A stretch of DNA of 58,035 bases from Betaproteobacteria bacterium. Its GTDB lineage: Bacteria; Pseudomonadota; Gammaproteobacteria; Burkholderiales; Burkholderiaceae_C. The stretch covers positions 1 through 58,035 of the forward strand of contig JANYKR010000295.1 in assembly GCA_025358155.1 (NCBI GenBank), given 5' to 3'. The translations under genes were made by a program, and so were the position numbers. The notes below the pieces were generated by a model that saw nothing but the letters and a program-made list of their open reading frames with translations, was not told the DNA's origin and did no database searches. Position 1 is the first letter of the stretch; each line of letters begins with the position of its first letter. Of this stretch, positions 9,556 through 21,652 are shown one piece after another.

Positions 9556-9573
9556 ATTGGACCGGCGTCCAAT
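9556..9573. promoter_or_regulatory. Second perfect dyad ATTGGAC-CGGC-GTCCAAT just upstream of phnR
   Basis: Seven-base arms around a CGGC centre, one base after the first dyad and eight bases before the phnR ATG. It overlaps the possible -10 hexamer, so it could be a second protein-binding site or, if transcription starts further upstream, a leader hairpin. If the -10 at 9568 is right, phnR would be almost leaderless. Confidence 0.5.
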
Positions 9574-9581
9574 GGCTGGCA

Positions 9582-13147
<3,566 letters not shown>

Positions 13148-13150
13148 GCC

Positions 13151-13720
13151 ATGCCCTCAAGCCTGTTCTCCCTTGACGACATCGAGCTGCTCTACCGCCG
13201 GCGCGGTCAGGCGCAATACAGCGGCGAGCCGGTGACCCAGCTGCAGCATGCACTGCAGGCCGCCGCGTTGGCCGAAGCCGATGGGGCCGATGACGAACTC
13301 GTCACCGCCGCGCTGCTGCACGACCTGGGTCACCTGGTGGTGGACCCGGGTGCCGATGCTGGCCACACCCCCACCCTGCACGGCGTGGACGATCTGCACC
13401 AGTTCATTGCCTTGCCGTTCTTGCGCCGATTGTTCTCGGCCCGGGTGCTGGGCGCGGTGCAAGGGCATGTCGACGCCAAGCGCTACCTCTGCGCCACCCG
13501 GCCCGGTTACCTCGATGCGTTGTCGGCCGACTCCCGGCGCAGCCTGGTGTTGCAGGGCAGTGCCTTCAGCGCAACGCAGGCTGCTGATTTCAGCGCCCGG
13601 CCGGGTGCCGAAGAGGCCGTGCGCCTGCGCCTGTGGGATGACGAGGCCAAATCGGCCGACAGGGTCACGCCGACGCTGCTCCACTTCATGGCCCGGGCCC
13701 GGCGTTGCGCGCTCGCCTGA
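13151..13720 (+). CDS. phnZ: PhnZ-type HD-domain phosphonate oxygenase
   Basis: 189 residues, the size of PhnZ. Residues of the mixed-valent di-iron HD oxygenase fall almost exactly where they do in PhnZ: Tyr23 and Glu26 in QYSGEP (PhnZ Tyr24/Glu27), His33, His57-Asp58 in LLHDLGH, His83 in DDLHQF, His106 and Lys110 in GHVDAKRY, and Asp163/164 in LWDDEAK. PhnZ cleaves 2-amino-1-hydroxyethylphosphonate to glycine and phosphate. The gene starts 3 bases after phnY. PhnZ normally needs a PhnY* hydroxylase, and a PhyH enzyme that could serve is encoded at 15903. Confidence 0.88.
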   Translation: MPSSLFSLDDIELLYRRRGQAQYSGEPVTQLQHALQAAALAEADGADDELVTAALLHDLGHLVVDPGADAGHTPTLHGVDDLHQFIALPFLRRLFSARVLGAVQGHVDAKRYLCATRPGYLDALSADSRRSLVLQGSAFSATQAADFSARPGAEEAVRLRLWDDEAKSADRVTPTLLHFMARARRCALA

Positions 13721-13744
13721 TGCCACCCTGGTGCGAGTCAGCGT

Positions 13745-14638
13745 TTGCCGCCTGATCCGACGCCGCTGGCCCTGACCTGGCCCATTGTTGCCGCCGTGCT
13801 GGTGGGTGCGCTGCTGCATGCGGGCTGGAACGCGCTGGTCAAGAGCAGCGGCGACAAGCCGCTCGACACTGCACTGGTGCATTTTCTCGGTGCGCTGGTG
13901 GCCCTGCCACTGCTGTGCCTGACGGGGCTGCCGGGCCCGGCGGGCCTGCCTTACATCGCCGCATCCTTGGTCATCCACATCGGCTACTACATCGCGCTTG
14001 CCGGGGCTTACCAGCACGGCGACCTGGGCCTGACCTACCCGATCATGCGGGGCTTTGCGCCCTTGTTGGTGGCTTTGGGCAGCAGCGCGCTGATCCACGA
14101 GACCCCGAGTGCCGCCGCCTGGGTCGGCATCGTCGGCATCTCCCTCGGGGTGGCGTTGGTGGGCCTGGCGCACCCAGGTGAAGCGCTGCACCACCGCAAG
14201 GCACTGGCCTATGCGTTTGCCAACGCCGGCATCATCGCGGTTTATACCGTGGTCGACGGCCTGGGGGTGCGCACCGAGGTGGCGCACGGCGGCCAGGCGC
14301 TGCGTTATGTGATGCTGCTGTTTGTGCTGGACGGCATTGCCTACCCGGCGCTGGTCTGGCTGCGCCGCGATGCCACCGGACGGCGCCAGATCGTGGCCTA
14401 CGCCCGCCGTCGCTGGCCGCTGGCCGCGCTCGGCGGCAGTGCTTCGATAGGCTCGTATGCGATTGCACTGTGGGCCATGACCCGGGCACCGGTGGCCAGT
14501 GTGGCCGCGCTGCGCGAAACCTCGGTGCTGTTTGCAGCGCTGCTGGGCAGCCGGTTGTTGAAGGAGAAGTTCGGCCTGCAGCGCGCCTTGGGCACCGCGG
14601 TGATCCTGGCCGGCGTGATGGCCCTGCGAATGGGCTGA
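13745..14638 (+). CDS. EamA-family membrane protein of the phosphonate operon
   Basis: 297 residues with about ten hydrophobic helices in two EamA halves (LVGALLHAGWNALVKSSGD near the start, ASVAALRETSVLFAALLGSR in the second half). The only start in a frame closed at 13718 is a TTG at 13745, 24 bases after phnZ. Phosphonate clusters of Burkholderiales often contain an EamA-like 'phosphonate utilization associated' membrane protein, and this matches in place and size. It may move a phosphonate or a product across the inner membrane. A hairpin follows 10 bases after its stop. Confidence 0.82.
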   Translation: MPPDPTPLALTWPIVAAVLVGALLHAGWNALVKSSGDKPLDTALVHFLGALVALPLLCLTGLPGPAGLPYIAASLVIHIGYYIALAGAYQHGDLGLTYPIMRGFAPLLVALGSSALIHETPSAAAWVGIVGISLGVALVGLAHPGEALHHRKALAYAFANAGIIAVYTVVDGLGVRTEVAHGGQALRYVMLLFVLDGIAYPALVWLRRDATGRRQIVAYARRRWPLAALGGSASIGSYAIALWAMTRAPVASVAALRETSVLFAALLGSRLLKEKFGLQRALGTAVILAGVMALRMG

Positions 14639-14648
14639 GGCCGGACGT

Positions 14649-14672
14649 CAGCCAGTCCCTGCGGACTGGCTG
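14649..14672. terminator. Hairpin between convergent EamA genes, possible terminator
   Basis: A perfect 10-bp stem (CAGCCAGTCC/GGACTGGCTG) with a CTGC tetraloop starts 10 bases after the EamA stop and lies before the convergent gene's 3' end at 14741. There is no T-run on either strand, so it is a terminator-like hairpin of the GC-rich type and not a textbook intrinsic terminator. Confidence 0.6.
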
Positions 14673-14740
14673 TCGCCTGCCGAAGCGGCCGAGCTCTGCG
14701 AGGCCGTGGGGTGCCACGGCACAGGCCGGGCATTTCCGGA

Positions 14741-15748
14741 TCAGCCCGCCGACGGCCTGGCCAGGATCACCAGCGCCACGCCACCCAATACCGCCGCCGA
14801 GGCGCCCAGCAGATGCGGCGTCAGCAGCTCGCCCAGCAGCAAGACACCACCGGCGGTGGCCAAGGCCGGCACCGTCAGTTGCACGATGGCCGCCCGCGTA
14901 GCGGACAGGCCGCGCAGCGCTGTGTACCAGATGGCATAGCCCAGGCCCGAGGCCAGGGCGCCCGAGGCCAGCGCCAGCAGGGCCCCTTGCACGTCCCAGC
15001 GCGCCAATGGCCAAAGCAGCGCGCTGACGCCCAGCGCCAAGGGCGCTGCCCGCAAGAAGTTGCCGGCGGTCACCGTGGTGGCATCGAGCACGGCTCCACC
15101 CGAACCCGTGGCGCGACCCCGCAGCGTGTACACCGCCCACGCCACACCGGCACTGGCCATCAGTGCGCCCGCACTCAGTGACGGTGCGGTCAGACCGGGC
15201 AGCAACAGCCACACCAGCCCGGCACTGGCGGTCACCAGACCCAGCCACTGCAGCGGCCGCAGCCGCTCGCCCCGCGACAAGCCCCAGCCGATCATCGAGG
15301 TCTGCACCACGCCAAACAGCAGCAGGGCGCCGGTGGCGGCAGTCAGGCTGACATAGGCAAATGAAAATCCAGCGGCATAGACAAACAGGGCCAGTGCAGA
15401 CAGCCAACTTCCGCCCTGCCACGGCCGCAGCGCTGGCGCTGTGTAGCTGGCACCTTGGCGGCCAGCCCCCGTGCCTGAGCGACCTCGCAAGAACACCAGC
15501 AGCGCCAGCATCAACGCGCCCGAGGCCAGGCGCAGGCTGGTGAAGCTGGCCGGGTCGATGCCGGTCTGCTTCAAGGCGATGCGGCACAGCAGCGAGTTGC
15601 CGGCAAAGGCCAGCATCGCCAACAGCGTCAACGCGGCGGTGCGGCCAGGTGGTGCTGTGGACGGCGGTGCAAACGCGGATGCAGCAGCTTGCCGCGACGG
15701 CGCAGCAGACGGGACGGCAGACTCGGCGGCGGGCGGTGGTGGGCGCAT
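14741..15748 (-). CDS. EamA/DMT-family transporter
   Basis: 335 residues from the ATG at 15748. After a Pro/Ala-rich cytoplasmic N-terminus of about 37 residues come ten hydrophobic helices in two EamA halves (LLAMLAFAGNSLLCRIALKQ opens the first). It is convergent with the EamA gene at 13745 and divergent from the dioxygenase at 15903. It is the third EamA-type gene within 16 kb and differs in sequence from the other two. The substrate is unknown; location suggests but does not prove a role in phosphonate export or import. Confidence 0.85.
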   Translation of the reverse strand: MRPPPPAAESAVPSAAPSRQAAASAFAPPSTAPPGRTAALTLLAMLAFAGNSLLCRIALKQTGIDPASFTSLRLASGALMLALLVFLRGRSGTGAGRQGASYTAPALRPWQGGSWLSALALFVYAAGFSFAYVSLTAATGALLLFGVVQTSMIGWGLSRGERLRPLQWLGLVTASAGLVWLLLPGLTAPSLSAGALMASAGVAWAVYTLRGRATGSGGAVLDATTVTAGNFLRAAPLALGVSALLWPLARWDVQGALLALASGALASGLGYAIWYTALRGLSATRAAIVQLTVPALATAGGVLLLGELLTPHLLGASAAVLGGVALVILARPSAG

Positions 15749-15902
15749 CCGGCCATGGTAGCGGCGGTGCGGCGCAGCCACGCTGCGGATCGGCCCGGGC
15801 TGGTGGGTGGGGCCGGCAGGCCGCAAAATGCCGTCACCTCTGCCCCGGCCGCGAGCACCGCCTGCCGTCCGGCCCAAGCTCCTGATCTCCCCCTCAACGC
15901 CG

Positions 15903-16736
15903 ATGGCCCGCCTGCACGCCGACGAAATCGCCCGTTACCACGCTGAGGGCTGGGTGGTACCTCTTTGGCGCCTGCCCGCCGATCAGGTGACCGAGATGCA
16001 AGCGGCGCTGGCCGAACTGTTGCGCCGCAACCCCGGCGTGCGGCCTGAAAAGCTGGTGTCGGCGCATATCGAGCGCGCAGCCGGTGCAGGTGCTGGCGCC
16101 GACGGCCGCCCCGACAACGGCGAGGGCGTGCGAGGCGTGGCGGCATTTCTCGATCTGGCACGCGACCCGGCCATTGTCGAACGGGTGTCGGCTGTGCTCG
16201 GCGACGACCTGATCCTGTGGGGCGCCCATGTCTTCTGCAAGCCAGCCGGCGACGGTTACGCCACGCCCTGGCACCAGGACGGCCACTACTGGCCGATTCG
16301 CCCGCTGGCCACCTGCACGGTTTGGGTGGCGCTGGAGCCCAGCACCCGCGCCAATGGCTGCCTGCGCGTGATCCCCGGCTCGCACCGTCCCCAACAGTTG
16401 CATCCCCACCTGTTCGAGGACCGCAGCGACCTGACACTGCAACAGCGGCTGGCCGACGACGCCTTTGACGCAGCGTCGGCGGTGGACATTGAACTGCAGC
16501 CCGGCCAGATGAGTCTGCACGATGTCTACTTGATCCACGGCGCCGCCGCCAACACCAGCGCCCAGCGCCGCACCGGCGTGGCCTTGCGCTACATGCCGGC
16601 CAGCTCACACTTTGACCGCAGCCTGCAACCTGCGCGCGGCCAGACCGGCGTGGCGGTTGACTTTGCGCAGCGGCCGCTTTGGCTGCTCAAGGGTGTGGAC
16701 CGCAGCGGTCGCAATGACTTCAGGACCGGCCACTGA
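15903..16736 (+). CDS. PhyH-family Fe(II)/2-oxoglutarate dioxygenase, candidate PhnY*
   Basis: 277 residues from the ATG at 15903 (MARLHADEIARYHAEGWVV). The iron facial triad reads His124-x-Asp126 in WHQDGHYW and His212 in LIHGAAANTS, with a 2-oxoglutarate-binding arginine in QRRTGVALRY (Arg223 or Arg229). Length and fold fit the PhnY* hydroxylase that adds a hydroxyl to carbon 1 of AEP, the substrate step for PhnZ. It is 2.2 kb from phnZ and transcribed on the same strand but not in the same run of genes. Without a phylogeny a different PhyH substrate cannot be excluded. Confidence 0.75.
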   Translation: MARLHADEIARYHAEGWVVPLWRLPADQVTEMQAALAELLRRNPGVRPEKLVSAHIERAAGAGAGADGRPDNGEGVRGVAAFLDLARDPAIVERVSAVLGDDLILWGAHVFCKPAGDGYATPWHQDGHYWPIRPLATCTVWVALEPSTRANGCLRVIPGSHRPQQLHPHLFEDRSDLTLQQRLADDAFDAASAVDIELQPGQMSLHDVYLIHGAAANTSAQRRTGVALRYMPASSHFDRSLQPARGQTGVAVDFAQRPLWLLKGVDRSGRNDFRTGH

Positions 16737-16858
16737 CACTCAAGGCTGGCACGCCGCGCTGACGCTGCGATCCGCCGGCGGTCTTGATTCACGGGCTGAC
16801 GGTCACGCCGGGCATCTGGGCGCAGCGGGAACGTCCAGGCCCGTGTCGGCTCGCGGGC

Positions 16859-17935
16859 TCAAGACCGCCGCGCCAGCGGCAGGTTCAGCAACAGGTTCTG
16901 GGGCTTGAGCCGCAACAGGCCGTCGGCGTTGCTGGCCAGGCCCAGCCAGACCGGCATGCCGGCCAGCTCGACCTGCATGTCGGTGGGGTCGGCAAAGTCG
17001 AGCCGGAACAGCCCGACCAAGCGCGCCAGCCGGGCTTCGTCCACCGGCTGAGCCCGGTACAAATCATTCAGGATGGCGGTGGATTCGGCGTCCAGTCCCA
17101 GGTGCCAGCGCCAGTGCGCGTCGTCGATGCGGGCCAGCGGCGTGATGTGGACGCTCAAGCCCAGCAGGTGCTGCACCCAGCGTGCCAGCACCCGTGCCAG
17201 TGCCGCCAGGCCGGAGTGGCTCAGCGTCAGCGGTGCGCTGATGCCCGGCGCCAACGTCTTGGGCACTTGCAGCGTCAGGTCGAGCACAAAGCGGTGCCGC
17301 TCCGAACCGTCATGGTCCAGGTCGTGCCAGTAGTCGGCGGCGTTGTCGGTACTCAAGACTTGCAGCTGATGGCTGCGCAGCGGTATCTGGGCCTCGGCCA
17401 GCAGTCGGCCGAGCGCGCCAAAGCCGCCCGCGTCACTCAAGCGGTCGAGCGTGGCGCTGTCGCCCGCCAGTACCCGGCCCGATTGCAGGCTGATGCGCTG
17501 CGGCCGGAACAGCAGCTCGGCGGCGCGCGCCTCAAAAGCGTCGGCGTCGGCATCCAGCAAGTGGCGCAGGATGGTCTGGGCGATCAGGTTGATGAACACC
17601 GGCGGCAGGCGGATGGCCGCTTGCCGGAACAGGTCGATGTAGAACGCCTCCAGCGTGCCGGCGGCCAGCAAGCCGTCGCGCAGGGCGAGAAATTGCTGGT
17701 AGTTCTCGCGCGCATCGGCGTCTTGCAGGGCCGCCAGTTCAGCCGCTGGCACGGGGCGCAGCGGGTCATTGCGCAGGGCCTGGTGCAGCCGGGTTTCGGC
17801 TTTGCAAGACTCGGCCACCAGCGCCAGTTCGGGGCGGTCCAGCCACTGCGCCAGCCAGGCAGCGGTGGGCAGCAGCCGGCCTTGCGCATCAAGCGCGAGG
17901 TGGCGGTAGGCGCAGGCAGGCCAGAAATCGATCAC
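16859..17935 (-). CDS. Conserved hypothetical protein (resembles DUF6352)
   Basis: 358 residues from a GTG at 17935 (starts VIDFWPACAYRHL). No signal peptide or membrane helix is visible; the protein looks soluble and largely helical with a mixed C-terminal half. It resembles a Burkholderiales-restricted conserved family that I recall as DUF6352, usually of about this length; I cannot assign a function. It ends 122 bases from the convergent dioxygenase gene. Its stop overlaps one arm of an 11-base inverted repeat (GGCGGTCTTGA at 16777-16787, TCAAGACCGCC at 16859-16869), too far apart for an ordinary terminator. Confidence 0.8.
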   Translation of the reverse strand: MIDFWPACAYRHLALDAQGRLLPTAAWLAQWLDRPELALVAESCKAETRLHQALRNDPLRPVPAAELAALQDADARENYQQFLALRDGLLAAGTLEAFYIDLFRQAAIRLPPVFINLIAQTILRHLLDADADAFEARAAELLFRPQRISLQSGRVLAGDSATLDRLSDAGGFGALGRLLAEAQIPLRSHQLQVLSTDNAADYWHDLDHDGSERHRFVLDLTLQVPKTLAPGISAPLTLSHSGLAALARVLARWVQHLLGLSVHITPLARIDDAHWRWHLGLDAESTAILNDLYRAQPVDEARLARLVGLFRLDFADPTDMQVELAGMPVWLGLASNADGLLRLKPQNLLLNLPLARRS

Positions 17936-17991
17936 AGGTGTTCAGCGCCAGCCAAAGCGCCGGCTCAAAAGCTCGCCCTGCGTGCGCGCCG

Positions 17992-19788
17992 TCATTTGGC
18001 CCAGCCGTCTTTCAATCCGGCGATGCGGTTGAACACCGGCGCCTCCGGGCGGTGGTCGTGGCGGTCGCTGACGAAGTAGCCGTGGCGCTCGAACTGGTAG
18101 CGCTGGTCAGCCGGTGCCGTGGCCAATGAGGGCTCGACAAAGCCGGTGGAGACCGTTTTGCTGGCCGGGTTCAGTGACTCGCGGAAGTCCCGACCGCCAG
18201 CCTCGGGCTGCGGCACGGTGAACAAGCGGTCGTACAGGACGAAGGTGGCGGCCAGGCCGTCCTGCACCCCGACCCAGGTGATCGTGCCCTTGACTTTGAC
18301 CGCATCGGCCCCGGGCGTGCCGCTCTTGGTGTCGGGTACGACCACGGCCAGCACGGCGCTGACGCGGCCCTCGGCGTCCTTCTCGCAGCCGGTGCACTCG
18401 ACCACCATGCCGTACTTGAGGCGCACCCGGCTGCCCGGAAACAGCCTGAAAAAGCCCTTGGCCGGCACTTCGGCAAAGTCGTCTTGCTCGACCCAGACTT
18501 CGGCCCCCAGGCCAAAGGCGCGCAGGCCCAGCTCGGGCAGCTGCGGATGGGCCGGAGCGCTGCAGGGCTCGACATGGCTGGCGCCAAACAGCTCGGCCCA
18601 GTTGACGAGTTTGAGCTTGAGCGGGGCGATCACGGCCATCGCCCGGCCGGCCTTGCCTTCGAGGTCAGCGCGCAGCGCGCCGTCGAGCACGCTGTAGTCC
18701 ACCCAGATGTTGGTCTTGGACGCACCGGTGTCCTCGGCAAACTTGCGCACCGCCTCGGGCGTGTAGCCACGCCGGCGCATGCCGGCCAGGGTGGGCATGC
18801 GCGGGTCGTCCCAACCGCTGACGATGCCCTCGTCCACCAGCGCACGCAGTTTGCGTTTGCTGGTCATCACGTAGGTCAGGTTGAGCCGGCCGAACTCATG
18901 CTGCTTGGGCAGCGGCCGCTGCAGCAGGCCACCGTCAGCGAGTTGGCCAAGCAGCCAGTCGTACCAGGGCCGCTGGTCCTCGAACTCCAGCGTGCACAGG
19001 CTGTGGGTGATGTTCTCCAGCGCGTCCTCGATCGGGTGCGCATAGGCGTACATCGGGTAGATGCACCAGGCATCACCGGTGTTGTGGTGGTGCGCGCGCT
19101 TGATGCGGTAGAGGGCAGGGTCGCGCAGGTTGATGTTGGGCGAGGCCATGTCGATGCGCGCGCGCAGCACCATCGAGCCGTCGGCATGCTGGCCGTCCCG
19201 CATTTCGCGCAGACGGACCAGGTTCTCGGCCGGTGTTCGGCCGCGCCACGGGCTGTCGGTGCCAGGGGTGTTGAAATCGCCCCGGTTGGCGCGCATGGCC
19301 TCGGCGCTCTGCTCATCGACATAGGCCAGGCCGCGCTCGACCAAGTGTTCGGCCGCGCGGTACATGAAGTCGAAATAATTGCTGGCGTAGTACAGGTGGT
19401 GGCTGGGTTGGTTCTTGAAGTTTGCATCCCAGGACCAGCCCAGCCAGTGCACCATCTCGATGATCGCGTCGACAAACTCCTGCTCTTCTTTCTCGGGGTT
19501 GGTGTCGTCGAAACGCAGATGACAGATGCCGCCAAAATCACGCGCCAGGCCAAAGTTCAGGCAGATGCTTTTGGCATGGCCGATGTGCAGGTAGCCGTTG
19601 GGTTCGGGCGGAAAGCGCAGCCGCACCGGCGCTGGGTCGGCCTCTCCGGACAGATGGTGAGCCGCATCGCCGGGTGAGCCGCCCCACTGTCGCTGGGCAT
19701 AGACCCCGTCTTGCAGCTCGCGCTCAATCAGCGTGCGCAAAAAGTTGGCCGGCTTGGCCGGGGCATCGGATTTCGGGGGCGCGGACAT
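17992..19788 (-). CDS. glnS: Glutaminyl-tRNA synthetase
   Basis: 598 residues, slightly longer than the E. coli enzyme. Class I motifs are clear: LHIGHAKS (HIGH at 68-71) after the RFPPEPNGY lead, the QKPWYDWL-like region reading QRPWYDWLL, and the KMSKS-type loop as VMTSKRKL in the middle of the protein, followed by the beta-barrel anticodon-binding part. It charges tRNA-Gln with glutamine directly. The ATG at 19788 is followed by a short Lys/Pro/Ala segment. It stands alone between a conserved hypothetical gene and a 2TM gene. Confidence 0.97.
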   Translation of the reverse strand: MSAPPKSDAPAKPANFLRTLIERELQDGVYAQRQWGGSPGDAAHHLSGEADPAPVRLRFPPEPNGYLHIGHAKSICLNFGLARDFGGICHLRFDDTNPEKEEQEFVDAIIEMVHWLGWSWDANFKNQPSHHLYYASNYFDFMYRAAEHLVERGLAYVDEQSAEAMRANRGDFNTPGTDSPWRGRTPAENLVRLREMRDGQHADGSMVLRARIDMASPNINLRDPALYRIKRAHHHNTGDAWCIYPMYAYAHPIEDALENITHSLCTLEFEDQRPWYDWLLGQLADGGLLQRPLPKQHEFGRLNLTYVMTSKRKLRALVDEGIVSGWDDPRMPTLAGMRRRGYTPEAVRKFAEDTGASKTNIWVDYSVLDGALRADLEGKAGRAMAVIAPLKLKLVNWAELFGASHVEPCSAPAHPQLPELGLRAFGLGAEVWVEQDDFAEVPAKGFFRLFPGSRVRLKYGMVVECTGCEKDAEGRVSAVLAVVVPDTKSGTPGADAVKVKGTITWVGVQDGLAATFVLYDRLFTVPQPEAGGRDFRESLNPASKTVSTGFVEPSLATAPADQRYQFERHGYFVSDRHDHRPEAPVFNRIAGLKDGWAK

Positions 19789-19903
19789 GGGCAGGGGCGG
19801 GGCGGCCAGGCCGCCAGCGGCCGGCCGCGAATCGGGCGGAGGTGGCCAATTCTAGGAGGCTGGCGGGCCCGCAGCCGCTGCAGCTTCCGGCCCTGGGCGC
19901 GGC

Positions 19904-20245
19904 TCAGCGGGCATCGCCGCCTTCGCGTCGCTTGAGCGTTTCGATCTCGCGCTCGACCATGCGCTGGGTCAGGCCCTCGCCCTGCAGTCGCAGCAGCACA
20001 AGGATGCCATGGATCGTCAGGCCCAGGCCCCAGCCCCAAAGTGGAAGGAAACCACCCACCCGGTGGTGTCGGCCCCAGCCCGCACCGTCGCCCAGGCCCC
20101 ACTCGGCACCTTGCCACAGCACAAAGAGCCCGGCGTTGACCAGCACAAACACCAGCAGGTGGATGAAAAAGCCCTTCTTCAGGGCCACGCGACGGCGCGC
20201 GCGCTGTGCCAGGCTGGGGGGCGTGCTGTCGGGGTATGGGGACAT
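19904..20245 (-). CDS. 2TM-domain small membrane protein
   Basis: 113 residues from the ATG at 20245 (MSPYPDSTPPSLAQRARRRV). Two hydrophobic helices (FFIHLLVFVLVNAGLFVLW and LWGWGLGLTIHGILVLL) flank a Gly/His-rich loop, and the C-terminus is a charged helix (QRMVEREIETLKRRE). This matches the '2TM domain' family, often attached to or near histidine kinases, though no kinase is fused here. It lies 115 bases upstream of glnS on the same strand. Function is unknown. Confidence 0.8.
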   Translation of the reverse strand: MSPYPDSTPPSLAQRARRRVALKKGFFIHLLVFVLVNAGLFVLWQGAEWGLGDGAGWGRHHRVGGFLPLWGWGLGLTIHGILVLLRLQGEGLTQRMVEREIETLKRREGGDAR

Positions 20246-20790
20246 CGGGAAGCTCCGGGTTGATTTGAGGCTTTGGGTCCACCGGCCTGTTGCGGCATCG
20301 GTGAATACGGGGAGGCTGTCGGGCTTGGGGACGCAGCCCCGTCCCCAAGCCCGACAGCATCCTAGAGCCGGCCGATCCTGGCGGGTGGCCCGGAGCGACG
20401 AAAGAACGCTGGCGCGGACCAAGACGCGGCCACCAGGCGCGAGTTGCGCGAAGCGCCCGACTGATGCGCCTTGCAGCGCTGGAGGCGATTGAACGGGGCG
20501 GCGCAGTGCCGGCAGGCAACCTGTGGCAACGGTATCCGCCCGGCGTTTTCCTGCCAGAACACCCTTTGGCCCCGGCGCTGGCCCCGGCGCTGGCCCTGGA
20601 GGCGGGTGGTGATAATGCTGGGGATGATGCTTCTCAGAGAGCCGCCGTGCCCACCCCCTGGTTTGCGCTGCCAAAGGCCACAGACGATTTGCTGCGGCGG
20701 TGCAGCCGGGCAAGGGCAATTTTTTTGTCGAATTTTTGATTCGGCGTCGGGTGATTCCACGTCGGGCGATGCGCCAGCGAGGGGCGTGCC
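20246..20790. other. 545-base intergenic region with a long hairpin, no confident gene
   Basis: It contains the perfect hairpin at 20315-20358, a duplicated GGCCCCGGCGCT unit near 20570-20600, and an AT-rich patch at about 20718-20745 (CGAAT-TTTTG-ATTCG) that probably holds the promoter of the MipA-like gene. A leftward open frame ending at 20362, four bases before the hairpin on that strand, encodes an Arg/Ala/Ser-rich sequence with no recognisable start or family; it may be a remnant. Confidence 0.6.
20315..20358. repeat. Perfect 18-bp inverted repeat (hairpin) with 8-base loop
   Basis: GCTGTCGGGCTTGGGGAC at 20315-20332 pairs without mismatch with 20341-20358, around the loop GCAGCCCC. No T-run follows on either strand. 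It begins four bases after the stop codon of a leftward remnant frame, so it could be that gene's terminator or a dispersed palindromic element. Confidence 0.85.
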
Positions 20791-21645
20791 ATGGCCAACC
20801 TGAGCGGCCGGCCAGGCATTGCTGCGCAGCTGGCGGCTGCGGTGGCGGTGGCGGTGCTGGGCGCCCCGGCGTCGGCCGCGCTGGCCGCCGAGGTCGAGCG
20901 GCCGTTGTGGGAGTTGGGCCTGGGCGTGGCTGCGCTGAGGCTGCCGCACTACCGAGGGTCGGACCAGTCGCACACCTGGACCCTGCCGGTGCCGTATGTG
21001 CAATACCGGGGCGAGATATTCAAGGCGGACCGTGACGGTGCGCGTGCCCTGTTGTTTGATTCGGACCGGGTTCAGCTCGACCTCAGTGTGGCGGCGAGCG
21101 CGCCCACGCGCAGCAGTGACAACCGGGCCCGCCGTGGCATGACCGATCTGGCGCCTACGCTGGAGTTCGGTCCCAAGTTCAACCTCGCACTGGCCCACGG
21201 TACGCACTGGAAACTCGACCTGCGGGTGCCGCTGCGGGCGGCGCTGACACTCGAGCGGCAACCGCGCGCCATGGGTTGGATCGCCACCCCCAACCTCAAT
21301 CTTGACCTTGAGCTGCCGCAGTCCTGGAGGCTGGGCTTGCAGGCGGAGGCGGTCTTGTCCAGCCAGCGGTTCAACGCTTATTTTTACGATGTGGCACCCG
21401 CTCAGGCCACGCCGCAACGCCCAGCCTACCGGTCGCACGGCGGCGCCGCCGGGAGCGAGTTGACGCTGGCGTTGTCGCGGCGCTTTGATGCCGCCTGGTT
21501 GGGCTTGTTCGTGCGGCGCGACAGCCTGCGCGGCGCAAGTTTTGCCGCCAGCCCGCTGGTGCGCCAGACTGACAATGTCGCCTTCGGCATCGCACTGTCC
21601 TGGGTGTTGGCCAACTCATCGCAACGTGTGACCGTTACCGAGTGA
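20791..21645 (+). CDS. MipA/OmpV-family outer-membrane protein
   Basis: 284 residues. A signal peptide of about 30 residues ends near AALAAE. The mature part starts LWELGLGVAALRLPHYRGSD, the typical MipA/OmpV opening with its aromatic 'P.Y.GS' signature, and continues as alternating beta strands ending in an amphipathic C-terminal strand. Family members are outer-membrane beta-barrels, some serving as scaffolds for murein hydrolases. It ends 7 bases before the acyltransferase ATG, so the two are likely co-transcribed. A specific role is not visible. Confidence 0.85.
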   Translation: MANLSGRPGIAAQLAAAVAVAVLGAPASAALAAEVERPLWELGLGVAALRLPHYRGSDQSHTWTLPVPYVQYRGEIFKADRDGARALLFDSDRVQLDLSVAASAPTRSSDNRARRGMTDLAPTLEFGPKFNLALAHGTHWKLDLRVPLRAALTLERQPRAMGWIATPNLNLDLELPQSWRLGLQAEAVLSSQRFNAYFYDVAPAQATPQRPAYRSHGGAAGSELTLALSRRFDAAWLGLFVRRDSLRGASFAASPLVRQTDNVAFGIALSWVLANSSQRVTVTE

Positions 21646-21652
21646 GCAGGTG

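Noticed and set aside
13151-13720. Reading the HD protein as a phosphonatase (PhnX) or generic HD phosphohydrolase
   Set aside because: PhnX is a HAD-fold enzyme with a DxxGT-type motif that is absent here, and the Tyr-x-x-Glu plus HD spacing matches PhnZ specifically.
20464-20739. Rightward 91-codon frame before the MipA-like gene
   Set aside because: No family, no ribosome-binding site, and it runs over short GC repeats and the probable promoter.
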